This document shows positions 45,634-56,800 of a stretch of DNA of 64,000 nucleotides, in pieces. A program made the translations under genes and the position numbers. Position 1 is the stretch's first letter. Each line of letters opens with the position of its first letter. The notes below the pieces were generated by a model. It ran no database searches. It was not told the DNA's origin and saw nothing but the letters and a program-made list of their open reading frames with translations. This DNA comes from Macquaria australasica (taxonomy: Eukaryota; Chordata; Actinopteri; Centrarchiformes; Percichthyidae), in contig SEMN01000885.1 of NCBI GenBank assembly GCA_005408345.1, positions 1-64,000 on the forward strand, read 5' to 3'.

Positions 45634-46220
45634 GTATTACATAGCAAACATACAAATGGGTCAATGCGACCCAAATATCTCAATAAAGTTAAAGCGCTTA
45701 CACCATTCTGACATTTACACGGGTCATTTCAATGGCATTAAAAAACTCCATCTTCAGGCATAAAAGACAACATTTTGTACCTAAGACCCCTTGTGGCCAA
45801 CTGTTTATGTGAATCTTATATAGTGCTTCAGTCAGTGACCATATTGTGCTTTTGTCTTGACCTTGTTTCATCTTGACTGGATCAATCCCTTACCACGATC
45901 ATCCATAGCTCATCCTATAACACAACTTAGGTCACCTAATCTCCTATAAAAAGTACCAACAATTTATGACTTCATTTTTAAATCCATAATTTAGAGAGCT
46001 GTGTCCAGGATATACAGTAGTTCCCTTCTTTCATGTCCAGCATCACAGCAGCAGCCTTTGTCCAAGTGTCAAACCAGACATCTCTGTAAAGTGCCTGTGG
46101 ACATTCGTCCACTTTGTGCCTCTGAGCAGCTCAGGTCTGTGGTTGTAGACTCTTCTGGGCCTACGGCTCAGTGGCTCCAGTCTATCTGGCCTTTAACCAA
46201 AAGGCTTTCAGGCCTTTTGC

Positions 46221-48079
46221 TCAGTGGCAGCCGCACTCCTCCACCACCATGTTCTCATGATGCCTCATGACCATCTTCCCGTTCTCGTAGTACAACATGG
46301 AAAGCGGAGCCAGGCGTGTTGGCACACAGGACACACATGGCACCTTGTCTGGGTGGTGAAGTTTCAGCAGGCTCTGGAGAGAGAAAGAGAAAAAACTGCT
46401 TGATTAGAACACATCTCTTCAAATAGGGTATATTATGTTGCAACAAATACTGCACAATAAAAGTAAAGGAGTTTGTCTTGCTGACAAAATTCAGTCTTAC
46501 CTGCATGTATGCATGGTTGGTTGGGGTGAAGGTCTCATCTACTGGTGTAGGACAGCTCCCTTCACAGCGATAGGCGTTGTACTGTTTGGGATAGACAATC
46601 CACTCACTCCAGCCGAGCTTCTCAAAGTCCACCCACATGTCCACCTTCCTGCAGAGAGGACCCTTCTCCTCCTCTGTGGGCTTGCCGGCAGGAGCATCTC
46701 CAGCCACTCTCTGTCTCTGCTGCTGGGTCTGGTGGTGCCTCTTGGACCTGTGGCTCTTCATCTTGGAACTAAAGCCAGCCGCTACTCGCTCCCTGTCCAG
46801 GCTGACGTACTTGGAGTGCTCTGCTGTGCGGATGAGTGTTGGCATTCGCTGGCCGTTTGGGCTCTGCCTTGAGAAGACCACCATCATGACTCGGTCAGCT
46901 GTAGGGTGTTGGACTCCCTCCTGCTCCTGCTCTTCCTCCTCCTTCACCTCAGCCTCATCCTCCTCCATCCTCCGTGTGGAGTGCTCCTGCTGCAGCCAGC
47001 GAGTGAGCATCTCTGTCATGTTGAACACCTTCCAGGAGGAGGGGGAGAACATCGAACTGGGGTGAGCTCTCAGGCGGCCCAGGAACAGCCTGTTCTCTGG
47101 GCAGTGCATACCGGAGCACCGGCCCTTGTGGGAGTGGTAGATGTCCACTGAGGCTCGGGAAGACTCTGTGAAGGCAGGCAGGCGGATTCGAAGTTCAGCC
47201 AGTTGGACGTTGTCGCTTGCGGACATGGAGGACATGTCAAAGGTGACGGACCACCTCTTGCCAATCTGCTGGCAGCCTGAAAGAAATAAGAGTGAAGAAA
47301 ACGGGTTAGCATTGACTTGTATAAGAGAAAGCTAACACACTTGATTGATATTTGACTTTGGGCTCGCAAGGCCAATTTCTCATGCATGTGATGTTTACAG
47401 ATGCATCATGTGAATATTGCATCTCATACAACTCCCTACTGGGGGAAAAAGCTGTGAAGTTTGTAAAAGTGCTAAAATACATTAATCAAGCAAAGTTTGA
47501 AAATGATTAAATTAGTGAGTGAAATAAATCAACATCCACGTTTTGTAGTGTCAAATTTAACCTAAGGAACATACATTTGTGCTGTGGCATCCAATTTACA
47601 TGATGCCATTACCAGTGTATAATCCCTTAAGTTAGAGACTCCCTCCCCTGTGTTTTAAATACAATAACATATAGCCCATGTGCACTGCATGCCATTATAG
47701 GGGAAAATGTGCACAGCCACGCCACAAAACCAAACTCCATTCAAAAACAAGTTAATTTTTTTTCTGATGTTGAATACTCACTCTTGGCGACAAGGCTGAT
47801 CACAGAGTCGTGGTTGTCCTCCGACCCAGTGTGGTTCACGCTGGCAGCCAGAGTCCTAGCCCGGTCCTCGGTCAGCATGGTCCGGTAGAGCTGCATCATG
47901 TAGAGGGGTAGCCTGCTGGCCTTCTGCCGCTGCACGGCATGTCTGGAGGCGCCGCTCCTCCCACGGAGCAGTGCGTCAGGGTGCAACCCAGGAAAGGGCT
48001 GAGCGGCGAGACCCAGAGCCAAATTCAGCAGAAGAAGAAGAAGAAGCGCAAAAGAGAAATCCACTGCTAGTCCCTTCAT
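46221..48079 (-). CDS. Nodal-related TGF-beta family ligand (ndr1/squint or southpaw type)
   Basis: Secreted morphogen for mesendoderm induction or left-right patterning, acting through Activin receptors with an EGF-CFC co-receptor. Exons on the minus strand: 48079-47782, 47276-46501 and 46373-46221, joined in phases 1 and 0, giving 408 residues. Seen: a signal peptide starting MKGLAVDFSFALLLLLLL, a prodomain with N-glycosylation sites (NHT, NMT) and a glutamate-rich run, the convertase site RSKR at about residues 276-279, and a mature domain of about 129 residues. That domain has seven cysteines, a GWSEWIVYPKQYNAYRCEG core, PTNHAYMQ and the terminal VVEECGCH. The two-intron structure is typical of nodal genes. 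An in-frame ATG further upstream (48166) is rejected because a TATA box lies downstream of it. Paralogue identity (ndr1 or spaw) cannot be settled by eye; ndr2 is less likely from linkage to eif4ebp1 rather than eif4ebp2. Confidence 0.95.
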
Positions 48080-48151
48080 AATTCCCAAGTGTGTTGTTGT
48101 CTCCTCCACAGGTAGATTCCAAATGCTCCAGGTGAGTTGCTGAGACCCGGA

Positions 48152-48157
48152 TTTATA
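48152..48157 (-). promoter_or_regulatory. TATA box of the nodal-related gene
   Basis: TATAAA on the minus strand (plus strand TTTATA), about 73 bp upstream of the chosen ATG at 48079. This spacing suits a 5'UTR of about 40-45 bp. It also excludes the in-frame ATG at 48166 from the main transcript. Confidence 0.6.
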
Positions 48158-48165
48158 ATCACACA

Positions 48166-50456
48166 CCTCTCTCCTGACGTCCTTTGAAGAGATCTGTCAA
48201 GCCGCTGATGGCCGAAGGGCGTGTGTGATCCACGGGAGCGCTCAAAGACTTTATGTGACAAGGTCGTTGTGTATCGAAACCAATTGGTCTTTTTAGTGGA
48301 AGAGGTGTGAAACTGTAAAAGCCCACTGATTGTTGTTGTTCTGTATATTAGAGATCCCTTTGATAAGAAGCCATGACAATAATATTAGTTAAGGAGATTA
48401 CGAGCTGCACAGTGCTGTGATTAATGGGGAGGCAACAAGGGAGTTAATCAGAAATCACTTTCTGTAGCGCAGGTCGCGACCTGTTAGGTGCCTGTTGGCA
48501 AGTTAAGGTAAATATTTGACACAACTGTAATGCAGAAAAAGAAAGTTGCATTTTAATTATTGGTTACATTTCAAACTAATTTTTATTACAATTATTGGTA
48601 CATTTTTATTGACTATATGTTTGCTATAATATCTTGTTACTTTTTAAAAGTTACAATACCAAATACTAGCATGATAGGTCTATTGCGCATGTTATTACGT
48701 TCTGTTTAATATTTTTAGGGGTAATTAAATATGAACAAATAGAATAATCATAAATATTCAACCTGAACAGGAGAACATTTGAACAGTTTAAATAAATACA
48801 TAAATAATAAATTATCAATAATAAATAAAGGTAAAACATAAGAAAACTAAGTTAAATGTCAGGACATTTTTTAAAGAACTGGACATTTCTTTCTAACGTC
48901 TTCATTCTGTAAATACACTTTTTTAAAGACAATTCAGTCATGTTCTTATGGAGCCGATAGCCACATTTTTATTCCTACACATAGTTCTTTACTGATCAGC
49001 AAATCAATATTTTTGATTAGTTGTAATAATCCACAATTTTGGACTTCAATGAAAGACTAAAAATATGCCATGCTAATTGACAGCCCCATTAAAGGGACCC
49101 TAATGACGTCAGACACGCCAGCTGATCGCTGCCCATTCATAAGTCAAACTGCACACTTGAGTTCAAAAGAGAGAAGAAAGAGCTGATGGCCAACTACAAA
49201 GCTTTGATTCTTTTTGATGAGCATTATGTGAAAAGAATCAAAAAACGTAAGAAAAGCTGCCATTGGTATTAAATGAGTCTTGTTCTTTGAAAGTCCTTTA
49301 TTGTCACAACCTCAAACAGTGATGTGACTTTTTTTAACTATAATTTGGTGCAACCTCAATTTAAGAAAAGGAAATGATTATATCATTCAGTCACTATTGT
49401 GAATAAATAAAATAAAGCAGCATCACCAAATTGTAACGCCATGTGTACTGTCAGTGCTGTACATTTGAAATACATCTATTTTCAATACGTTTAAGTGTAC
49501 CAGAAGCAACATTGTACTTGCAAGGCCGTGGCTACGTTTGAGGACGAGGTCAATGATTGTAAAATTGTAAAACAAAAAGGAACTAAACTGAATATAAAGT
49601 TAAATATTTATCAATGAGGCAACCTTCCACCGCCGGATCACCAGATCCACACGGCAAAACAGCTGCGCTTCTTCCATGGCACAGACCACATCCTCACATA
49701 TCTGGGAATGAGGGAGAACCGTGTACTTTGTTAGTTTTACTTATGGGCTCTCTTATAGAAGAAAAGGCAACAACACAAACCTAGTTTGTTCCGTGCGTAA
49801 AAGCGCAAAACGTATCCAAAATGCGCACGGCCTAATCACCTCACTGAAAGCTGTGAAACATCAGCAGCTGAAACAAACCAGTCAAAGAAGAGAGGCGCTC
49901 ATTTTGCGAGCAATCGCTACTTTCCCGGCCGTCTCTGCTCTTCCTCTCGCAGCAGCAGATTCACACGCGGCTGCTGTTCAGCCAAGGCCACTGGACAAGA
50001 CGCAGCACGTCGTGCTCTCCGTCAAATCAAACACGCGATAGTCTACTAAATCATCAACTGTCAAAAACATTAATAACTACATCTGAGAAATGAGAGGTGT
50101 GGGGTGAGCATCTCTCAAACGTGACCTCAATGAAATGACACAGGCCTAAATGAAAATTAATTTATGTATTTTTATTAGCCATGCTTTTAAACAGGCGTGG
50201 TTAGGAAAGCTGGAAATAGAGCTAAATGGCATCCCTTACTAGATAAACAAACAAATATATATAAAAAACAATGTCAAATCACACCCGGTTAAATGAAGGA
50301 ATAATTCATTAAATTGCATTACGTTAAGTTTGTTGATTTATGTTGTGTTTGCTGAATGGTCTGTCTATGATCGCATGCGCACCTGCAGCAGGTGCGCCGA
50401 TAAAAGCATTTCCTCTCGGGTGACGCTGTTTGTCCTGATGAGCCGCGCGGGCCGAT
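48166..50456. other. Intergenic region between the nodal-related gene and the LDLR-family gene (head to head)
   Basis: The two genes diverge, so this 2.3-kb stretch holds both 5' flanks. Apart from the motifs listed separately and an ATAAAA box at about 50400-50405 shortly before the LDLR-family start codon, it is AT-rich with no coding exon seen. The open frame at 49721-50041 has no recognisable motif. Confidence 0.6.
49028..49114. promoter_or_regulatory. Candidate upstream element: FoxH1-like site, CRE palindrome and SMAD half-site
   Basis: AATCCACA (FoxH1 consensus) at 49028-49035, a perfect CRE TGACGTCA at 49104-49111 and CAGAC at 49110-49114 lie within 90 bp, about 0.95 kb upstream of the nodal-related start codon. 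Nodal genes are known for FoxH1/SMAD autoregulation. Short motifs like these occur by chance, so this is only a candidate. Confidence 0.3.
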
Positions 50457-52779
50457 ATGGACTTGCGCCAGATTATGTGGTTTTTGATTTTTCTAGCAGG
50501 TCTGAGGATTTCCCGAGGTAAAATATCTTCGACATGTGTTGTTTTTTTTAAGGCATTTGTGTGACTTAATTCAAGTGAGCGTGTATTCGTCAAAAAAAAC
50601 CAAACATGCAGGGGCGTTTTGACATTTTCTTTAGAACTAAACACGAACGAAGCAATATGGCGTTCATTCCTGGACTCCATGGGTTCAGGGTTACAGGCTT
50701 TGTTTGGAATTTGAATGCAAGTCAGTCAGTTTTAACTTCATGAGTTTCTATAATCGAAACAAAACATTTGTATATGACGGTTCAACCGTTAAACTAGATT
50801 ATTTTACATGGGTAACAGCAGGCACTTCAAAGGCAAATGGCTACCTGCAAAATAAACCAAACTAGACCCATGCTATGTGGCTTTTTAGCTGACTTTCCAT
50901 TGATATTCACTTGACCGTGTGTAAGTACCTATCATACAAGTCCTCCTGTTTGCCCTTTTGAGGCCTAGTGTTACCTTTTGTGATGAGTTTAACACGAGAC
51001 CTCCTTGGTCTTTCTTGTCCATGGTTTATCTTATACTTCAGTACTAATTTGGTGTGGATTCATGGGGCTTTTCTTGTCAATCTAGAATTAAGTGCTAGTG
51101 AAATAAATGGACCATTATTTAACAGTTGTTTAAATTTAGCCTACTGAACCTTGTCCACTTTTTTCTTTTTTTTTTTTAAACCCACACTCTTGCACACCTG
51201 AGCCGTGATCAAAAAATGTGGTTTAGCAATGTTTGTCATGGTTTGCTGTAATTGTCGAGCAAATGCAACATCAGGTTCTGGCCGCTTGACAACTTTATTC
51301 AATTACATTTTTCTGTCTACAGTTGTAAAATATTGCTTGGCTTTAAGTTACTGTGTGGCTCCAGCTCACCATGCAAACAAATCACAGGCAAAGTGGTGAA
51401 GGAACCCAGATTAAGTAATGTGTTGGCAACCTTTTCTGTTCCGTGTTCTGTCTTTTTTTTTTTTTTGCATCAGTGCCAACTTCTTGGATCTAAAAAGGAG
51501 TGTCCAATTTTAAATTCTGCAGTCCATCCTGTCTGTGACTTGGACTTGGTTGTATTTTCTACGCCTTCATCTTCATCTTTGTAGTTTGTCCTACTGTCTC
51601 TGTCTTTGTATGTTTTGTAGGTCAAATTTTGGGATGCCATCAAGGCCAGTGGCAGTGTGATGATGGAAACTGTATCCATGATGTATGGAGATGTGATGGA
51701 GATGAAGACTGTCTGGATGGATCTGATGAAATGGATTGCACTGGTCGGTATACTTCCTGTACCTGTACAAAATAAAATGGTTCTGGGCACAAATAAATTG
51801 TCCAAATAATTCAAGATCATTCTATTTTCACACCAAATTTGACAATAGAATTAGCAGCAATTACAGCAGATTTATTTGTATTTCTCATTTTAGTAAACAA
51901 GCTGCTTCATAATAACAACCAAAAGGCACAAAATTGTACAAGACGGTAGAAGCAAAGACCCTTTTCCACAGTTTACTGTTGATTTGAGTCGTGTACAACT
52001 TTGCATGCCAACATGCAAGGTTTTATTGTGGAGCCACAAAATGTTAAACATTATCATGTGACCAGAGTTTGAATCAAAGGACAGTCAGTATAAGAGAAAG
52101 CTACTTCAAACAAGTAAAATTATGTTTTACAGAACTTTTGCCCTAAACAGGAAATGTAGGCAGAATGAGAGAAATATTAAATATAAACCCTTCATGTGTT
52201 GATCTTCAGTACATTGTCTTCCCGTTATATGCATGGTATCTTGTGTTCTTCCCTCCAGTGCTCCCAGGCTCTCCTGAATGTCCGCCGGGTCAGTTTCCAT
52301 GTGTGGACTCTGTTGGATGTGTTGACGCATCGGCCCGCTGCGACGGACAAAAACAGTGTCCTACCGGCTCTGACGAGGAGAATTGTACAGTTACTGAGGG
52401 CTGTTTGGACTCCGACTGGACCTGTCAAAACCACATCTGTATCCCCAAAGGGCTGCGCTGCAACGGACTGAATGACTGCCTGGACAACTCTGACGAAGAG
52501 GGCTGTGGTGAGAAAGATGGAGGGTTGAATGCATGTGAGAAGCATGTGTTAACGGTGTCCGAGTCAATGTGAAAAGACGTAAGACAGAACCAGGTGGCCC
52601 TGAACTCAGGGTAGGTAATGAGAAACAGTTAAAGGGTTGAGAACTGAGTGTCTGTTCTCTTTCAGATCTGTGTGGTGAGGAGGGCATACGGTGTCCTGAG
52701 GGGACGTGTCTGTCTGCTGAAGAGAGGTGTGATGGGCAGCTTCACTGCTCAGATGGCAGTGATGAGCCCATAACCTGCG
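50457..52779 (+). other. LDLR-family gene: signal peptide and N-terminal four LDLa repeats
   Basis: Exons 50457-50517 (signal peptide), 51621-51743 (one LDLa), 52259-52507 (two LDLa) and 52666-52779 (one LDLa). Each repeat has six cysteines and the calcium cage, for example WRCDGDEDCLDGSDEMDC, RCDGQKQCPTGSDEENC, RCNGLNDCLDNSDEEGC and RCDGQLHCSDGSDEPITC. All introns are phase 1. The intron 50518-51620 (1.1 kb) shows no exon. Confidence 0.93.
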
Positions 52780-53835
52780 GTAGGTTTGAGACAGATCTAC
52801 CATTGATTGAATTACATTGATGCTGCAACAAACTGCCTGACACTTTAGCTGTTATCAATCTCAAAAGAATGTTTCTGACATGCTTCTGGTGTGTATTTCT
52901 GTAATGCTCAGCCTTCTTGCACCTCCTGCAGGTCGTATTTGCTCTATGAACAATGGTGGCTGTAGCCATGTGTGTGTCGATGAAGCCTGGGGAGCTCTGT
53001 GTGGCTGTCCTGTTGGATATAAGCTCTCTCCCAATGGAGCAATCTGCGAAGGTGTGTGGGGCATGAAAATAACACACAATTTTCAGTTTTATTGAGCGGT
53101 AATGGACTGCCCTGCCCCTTTGCATTACCATCCTGGACCCCTTACCCCCTATTCTATTGGCAAAAAGATTAAAGAGCATGTTGAGTTTTCAGAAGAAGCT
53201 TCCTTTTGCAGCTATATAATCTGTTTCCAAATCTTGGGTTGTCTGTTTTTGATATTTTCCTTATGAAGCTAAAACCCAATCTCTCTCCTCAGATTTGGAT
53301 GAATGTGCCCCACCCTTTGCTCCCTGCATGCATCACTGCACTAACGCCATCGGATCCTACTATTGCCACTGCAGAGAAGGCTTCAAACTGAATGGAAGCT
53401 CCACATGTCTAGCAACAGGTAATGAGGTGGGAGTTTCCCTGTTTCAAATCTAAGGTACACATAATCAACATACACATGTCGGGACCCTTCCACCTAGTTG
53501 TTTGGCACCAACTTAACCTCATCTTGAGCCAGGAGAAACAGAGTGCTACAAGACAGGATATTTTTTCATGGAAGTACAAACTTAATGCTGATAAGTGTTA
53601 GTTAGCCATCGTCATCAGCTTGATTGTACAATGAACCTACTCTGGATTTAGTTTTATCCTCTGAAAAGATCAAACCCAACAACAAACATAAAGTGCACTC
53701 AGACAAAAGATAATTAACATGTTAATGTGTTACTCTGATGCGGCCGAGGTAATGACAAAAGCGAGAAAGAAAAGGTGAAAAAGATCAAAGATCTTTTGAA
53801 CTTGAAATACAAACAGCCGAGCAGGTTACATTTAA

Positions 53836-53867
<32 letters not shown>

Positions 53868-56800
53868 TTACCTGAAATGTTGGTAATAAAAGGATGATAA
53901 AACTGGCAAATATTAAATGAGTATTGCCTAGGTATCCATGTTCTATTTCCTGTCCCAATATAGTCGGTACATGTTTTTTATTTTTTTGTTTTTTAGTGAA
54001 TGTTTTAACTTTAACTTTCTACAACTCTTTCTACATTTATCTTGGAGTGAAATGTAAGGTAATTCCTCACCTCAGTAATTGAGGGATGGACAGGACGTCA
54101 AGCCTACTCCTAATCAAAATATTCACACTAACTGCACCCTTCTCTCTGAATCTATCAATGTGTCCAGGTAATGCTACCAGATTGCTAACGGTGCAGAGGA
54201 AATCTATCGGGCTGTTGAATGTGAAGTCTCAGCAGTTTGAAGTTATCCAGACTCCAGTGTTTGACCCGGTGGCCTTGACGTTTGACATTGCCCGGGGCTG
54301 GTACTACTGGGCTGACAACCATGGCAGCATTTACAAAAGTGATGGACAGCACAGCTGGACAGTCAATACTGGTTAGTTGACCCAGTAGAGTTTATATACA
54401 GTATGTATGTTGTAAGAAGTGACTGAAGCAAGAGACCATGACCGATGGTTAACTAGATATCTTTGATTAGTTTGGCTTTAACACACATTGTAGAAATGTT
54501 ATGGCATCTTTTTCTTTTCAATAGTCTACTAGAGTGGTTTTAAACATTTTTGGCTTGTGGCTCCTTAAAGCAAAGAAAATGTCGACTTGTGATCGCCTGT
54601 CACCAGTTGCATTTGTCTGCCAGTTGAAGCCAGTTCAACAAGAGGGGAAAAAGCAAAGCTTAGAGAAAAGTCTGACATTATTTTGTGTAACAGAAGTATG
54701 TGTGTTGTGCCTTCATATGCCGTTAAAAACCTCGCAACCCTCCAGATTTAACTTGTGACCCTTTCTGGGGGTCACACACCCACAGGTTGGGAATCACTGG
54801 TCTAATACATCAGTTGGCTGCTTAACATTTCTGAGCCCAGTGACAAGTGACTTGTTCTTCACTTTCACAAATTTCCATTCCACATCTCATCTTAGTGTTA
54901 TTTTTGCAACATTTGGGTGTTAAAGTTGCACAATTTTGTTTATTAGTTTAAATCCCAAAAGTGGAGCTGTAAGAGATCACTTCTCTGCCCACAGAAAGTG
55001 ACTAATAAAAATTAAGAGAAACATAAATTAAATTCAGATTCAAGATGCAACATTTCTGGTTATAAATCTTGTTAGAACTAGACGTAATTTATGTTTCTTC
55101 ATGGAAACATACAGTACCTAGTGCGCTTTTCAATGTTTCATCCATCTCATCAAACTTAATGTTTTTGAATGTGATATCTTTAACAGGGGAGCCTGGAATC
55201 AAAGGTCTCGCTTGTGATTGGCTGAATGGAAACCTGTTCTGGACCAATCAGAAGACGGAGGCAATCTACATGCAGGCAGCCGATGGGAACAGTTACACTA
55301 CTCTGCTGAGAAAAAACATCAGCCCGTCAGAGTTGGTGCTTGTACCAGTGGAGAGGTTGGCTTATCTTTTAATCTGTCTGCTACATAGGATTTAAATTTG
55401 TAAAGTAATTTCATTTAAACTACTTTTAATGTCATTAAATGATAATCCTGGCCTCAGTGAATGGTAAATTCACTTTTTTTTGCCCTTTTCTGTGGATAAG
55501 AAGTTAGTATTTATACAGTGTATGGAACCTGAGCTGTTAAACTTTCTGTACTCGGCACACATGGAAATCCTACCATCATGAATGCACCCAAAGAGATGAT
55601 GATACACTGCTGGGTAGTGCTTATTCAAATTCTCAGCTCTCCGCCTCCCAGCTTGATGTTCTGGATCAACGCCGGCCACGGTGAGAGAGTGACGATAGAG
55701 AAGTCGTGGATGGATGGGTCAGAAAGAAGCTCTCTGACTGCGCTCAGCGCTCAGTCTGCCCACAGCCTCACCGCTGACGTGGCTGCCAGGAGGCTGTACT
55801 GGATCAGCGGCTTCAAGAAGGTGAGTTGAGGAAAGAAAGGTGCAGTAGAATTTGACGGTACATTAAACACATTGGACTATATTAGTCAAATACATTATAA
55901 TGTTGTATACAGAATTATAATGCATAATATGCCTTTTCCACAGGAGACATTTTGACTTGTCACAGCAGGAAAAGTACAAGTGTTACAAATGTTAATTATG
56001 GCTCTGTTCTATTCAAGTGTCCCAGTGAGCTGAGACAGTAAGCCAGCATGCACAATACAGGACACTGAAGCAGCTAAATGGAATTCATTTTTGATACAAA
56101 TAATTGGAAAATACGTTGTCTTTGCTGTTAAACTGACAATGAAATGCACAATTAATGTGTAGAAATGTATTTGGTGACTGGACAACTTTGAAGACAGTTA
56201 GAAATGTGTATAGAGCAAAATGTCATTGACAGCGATGAAAAATACTTATTTCAGATCAGCTGCAGTTAGACAACCGTTGTCAGCGGCAGAGCTGTGATTC
56301 TGAGGTAGAAGTGATCTATTTGGTTAAGTAAACTCATAGGAGCCAAAAGAAAATATGAAGTTGGTGCTCAGCTACTAGTTGCAGTATATTTCTAGCTAGT
56401 TAGCCTAGAATTTCAAACTTGCCATAGTAGCCATATTCTAGTATTTTTAGACTAAATATATTTAAATTTTGATACTTTTTCTGGTAGTGTGGAATTTTAT
56501 TTCTCAGCATGAAAAGATCTTCTTGTTGGGAAATAATATATATTGAACAAAATATGAAAAATAAAAAAAACACAATTGTACAATGTCAAACTTTTGGCAT
56601 CTCAACATTTTCTGGGGAAGTAGAGGGCTATGGCCCTGCTTCATTTGTCTAAGGTCATGAATTAATATAATATAGGCTAGAGAAATCACTTCATTCAGTT
56701 GGCATGATGTTACCCATCCTGCAGTGAACACGAACGTTTTTGATTCAGTCTATAGAGACAGTGAAGGTGGATGGGACTGGCCGTTACTCCTTCACGGGAC

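Noticed and set aside
46435..46872. 145-codon plus-strand open frame
   Set aside because: Antisense to the nodal-related exon 2, whose frame, cysteine pattern and splice sites are clear.
48080..48166. N-terminal extension of the nodal-related protein to the ATG at 48166
   Set aside because: The TATA box at 48157-48152 lies downstream of this ATG, and the 48079 start gives a proper signal peptide.
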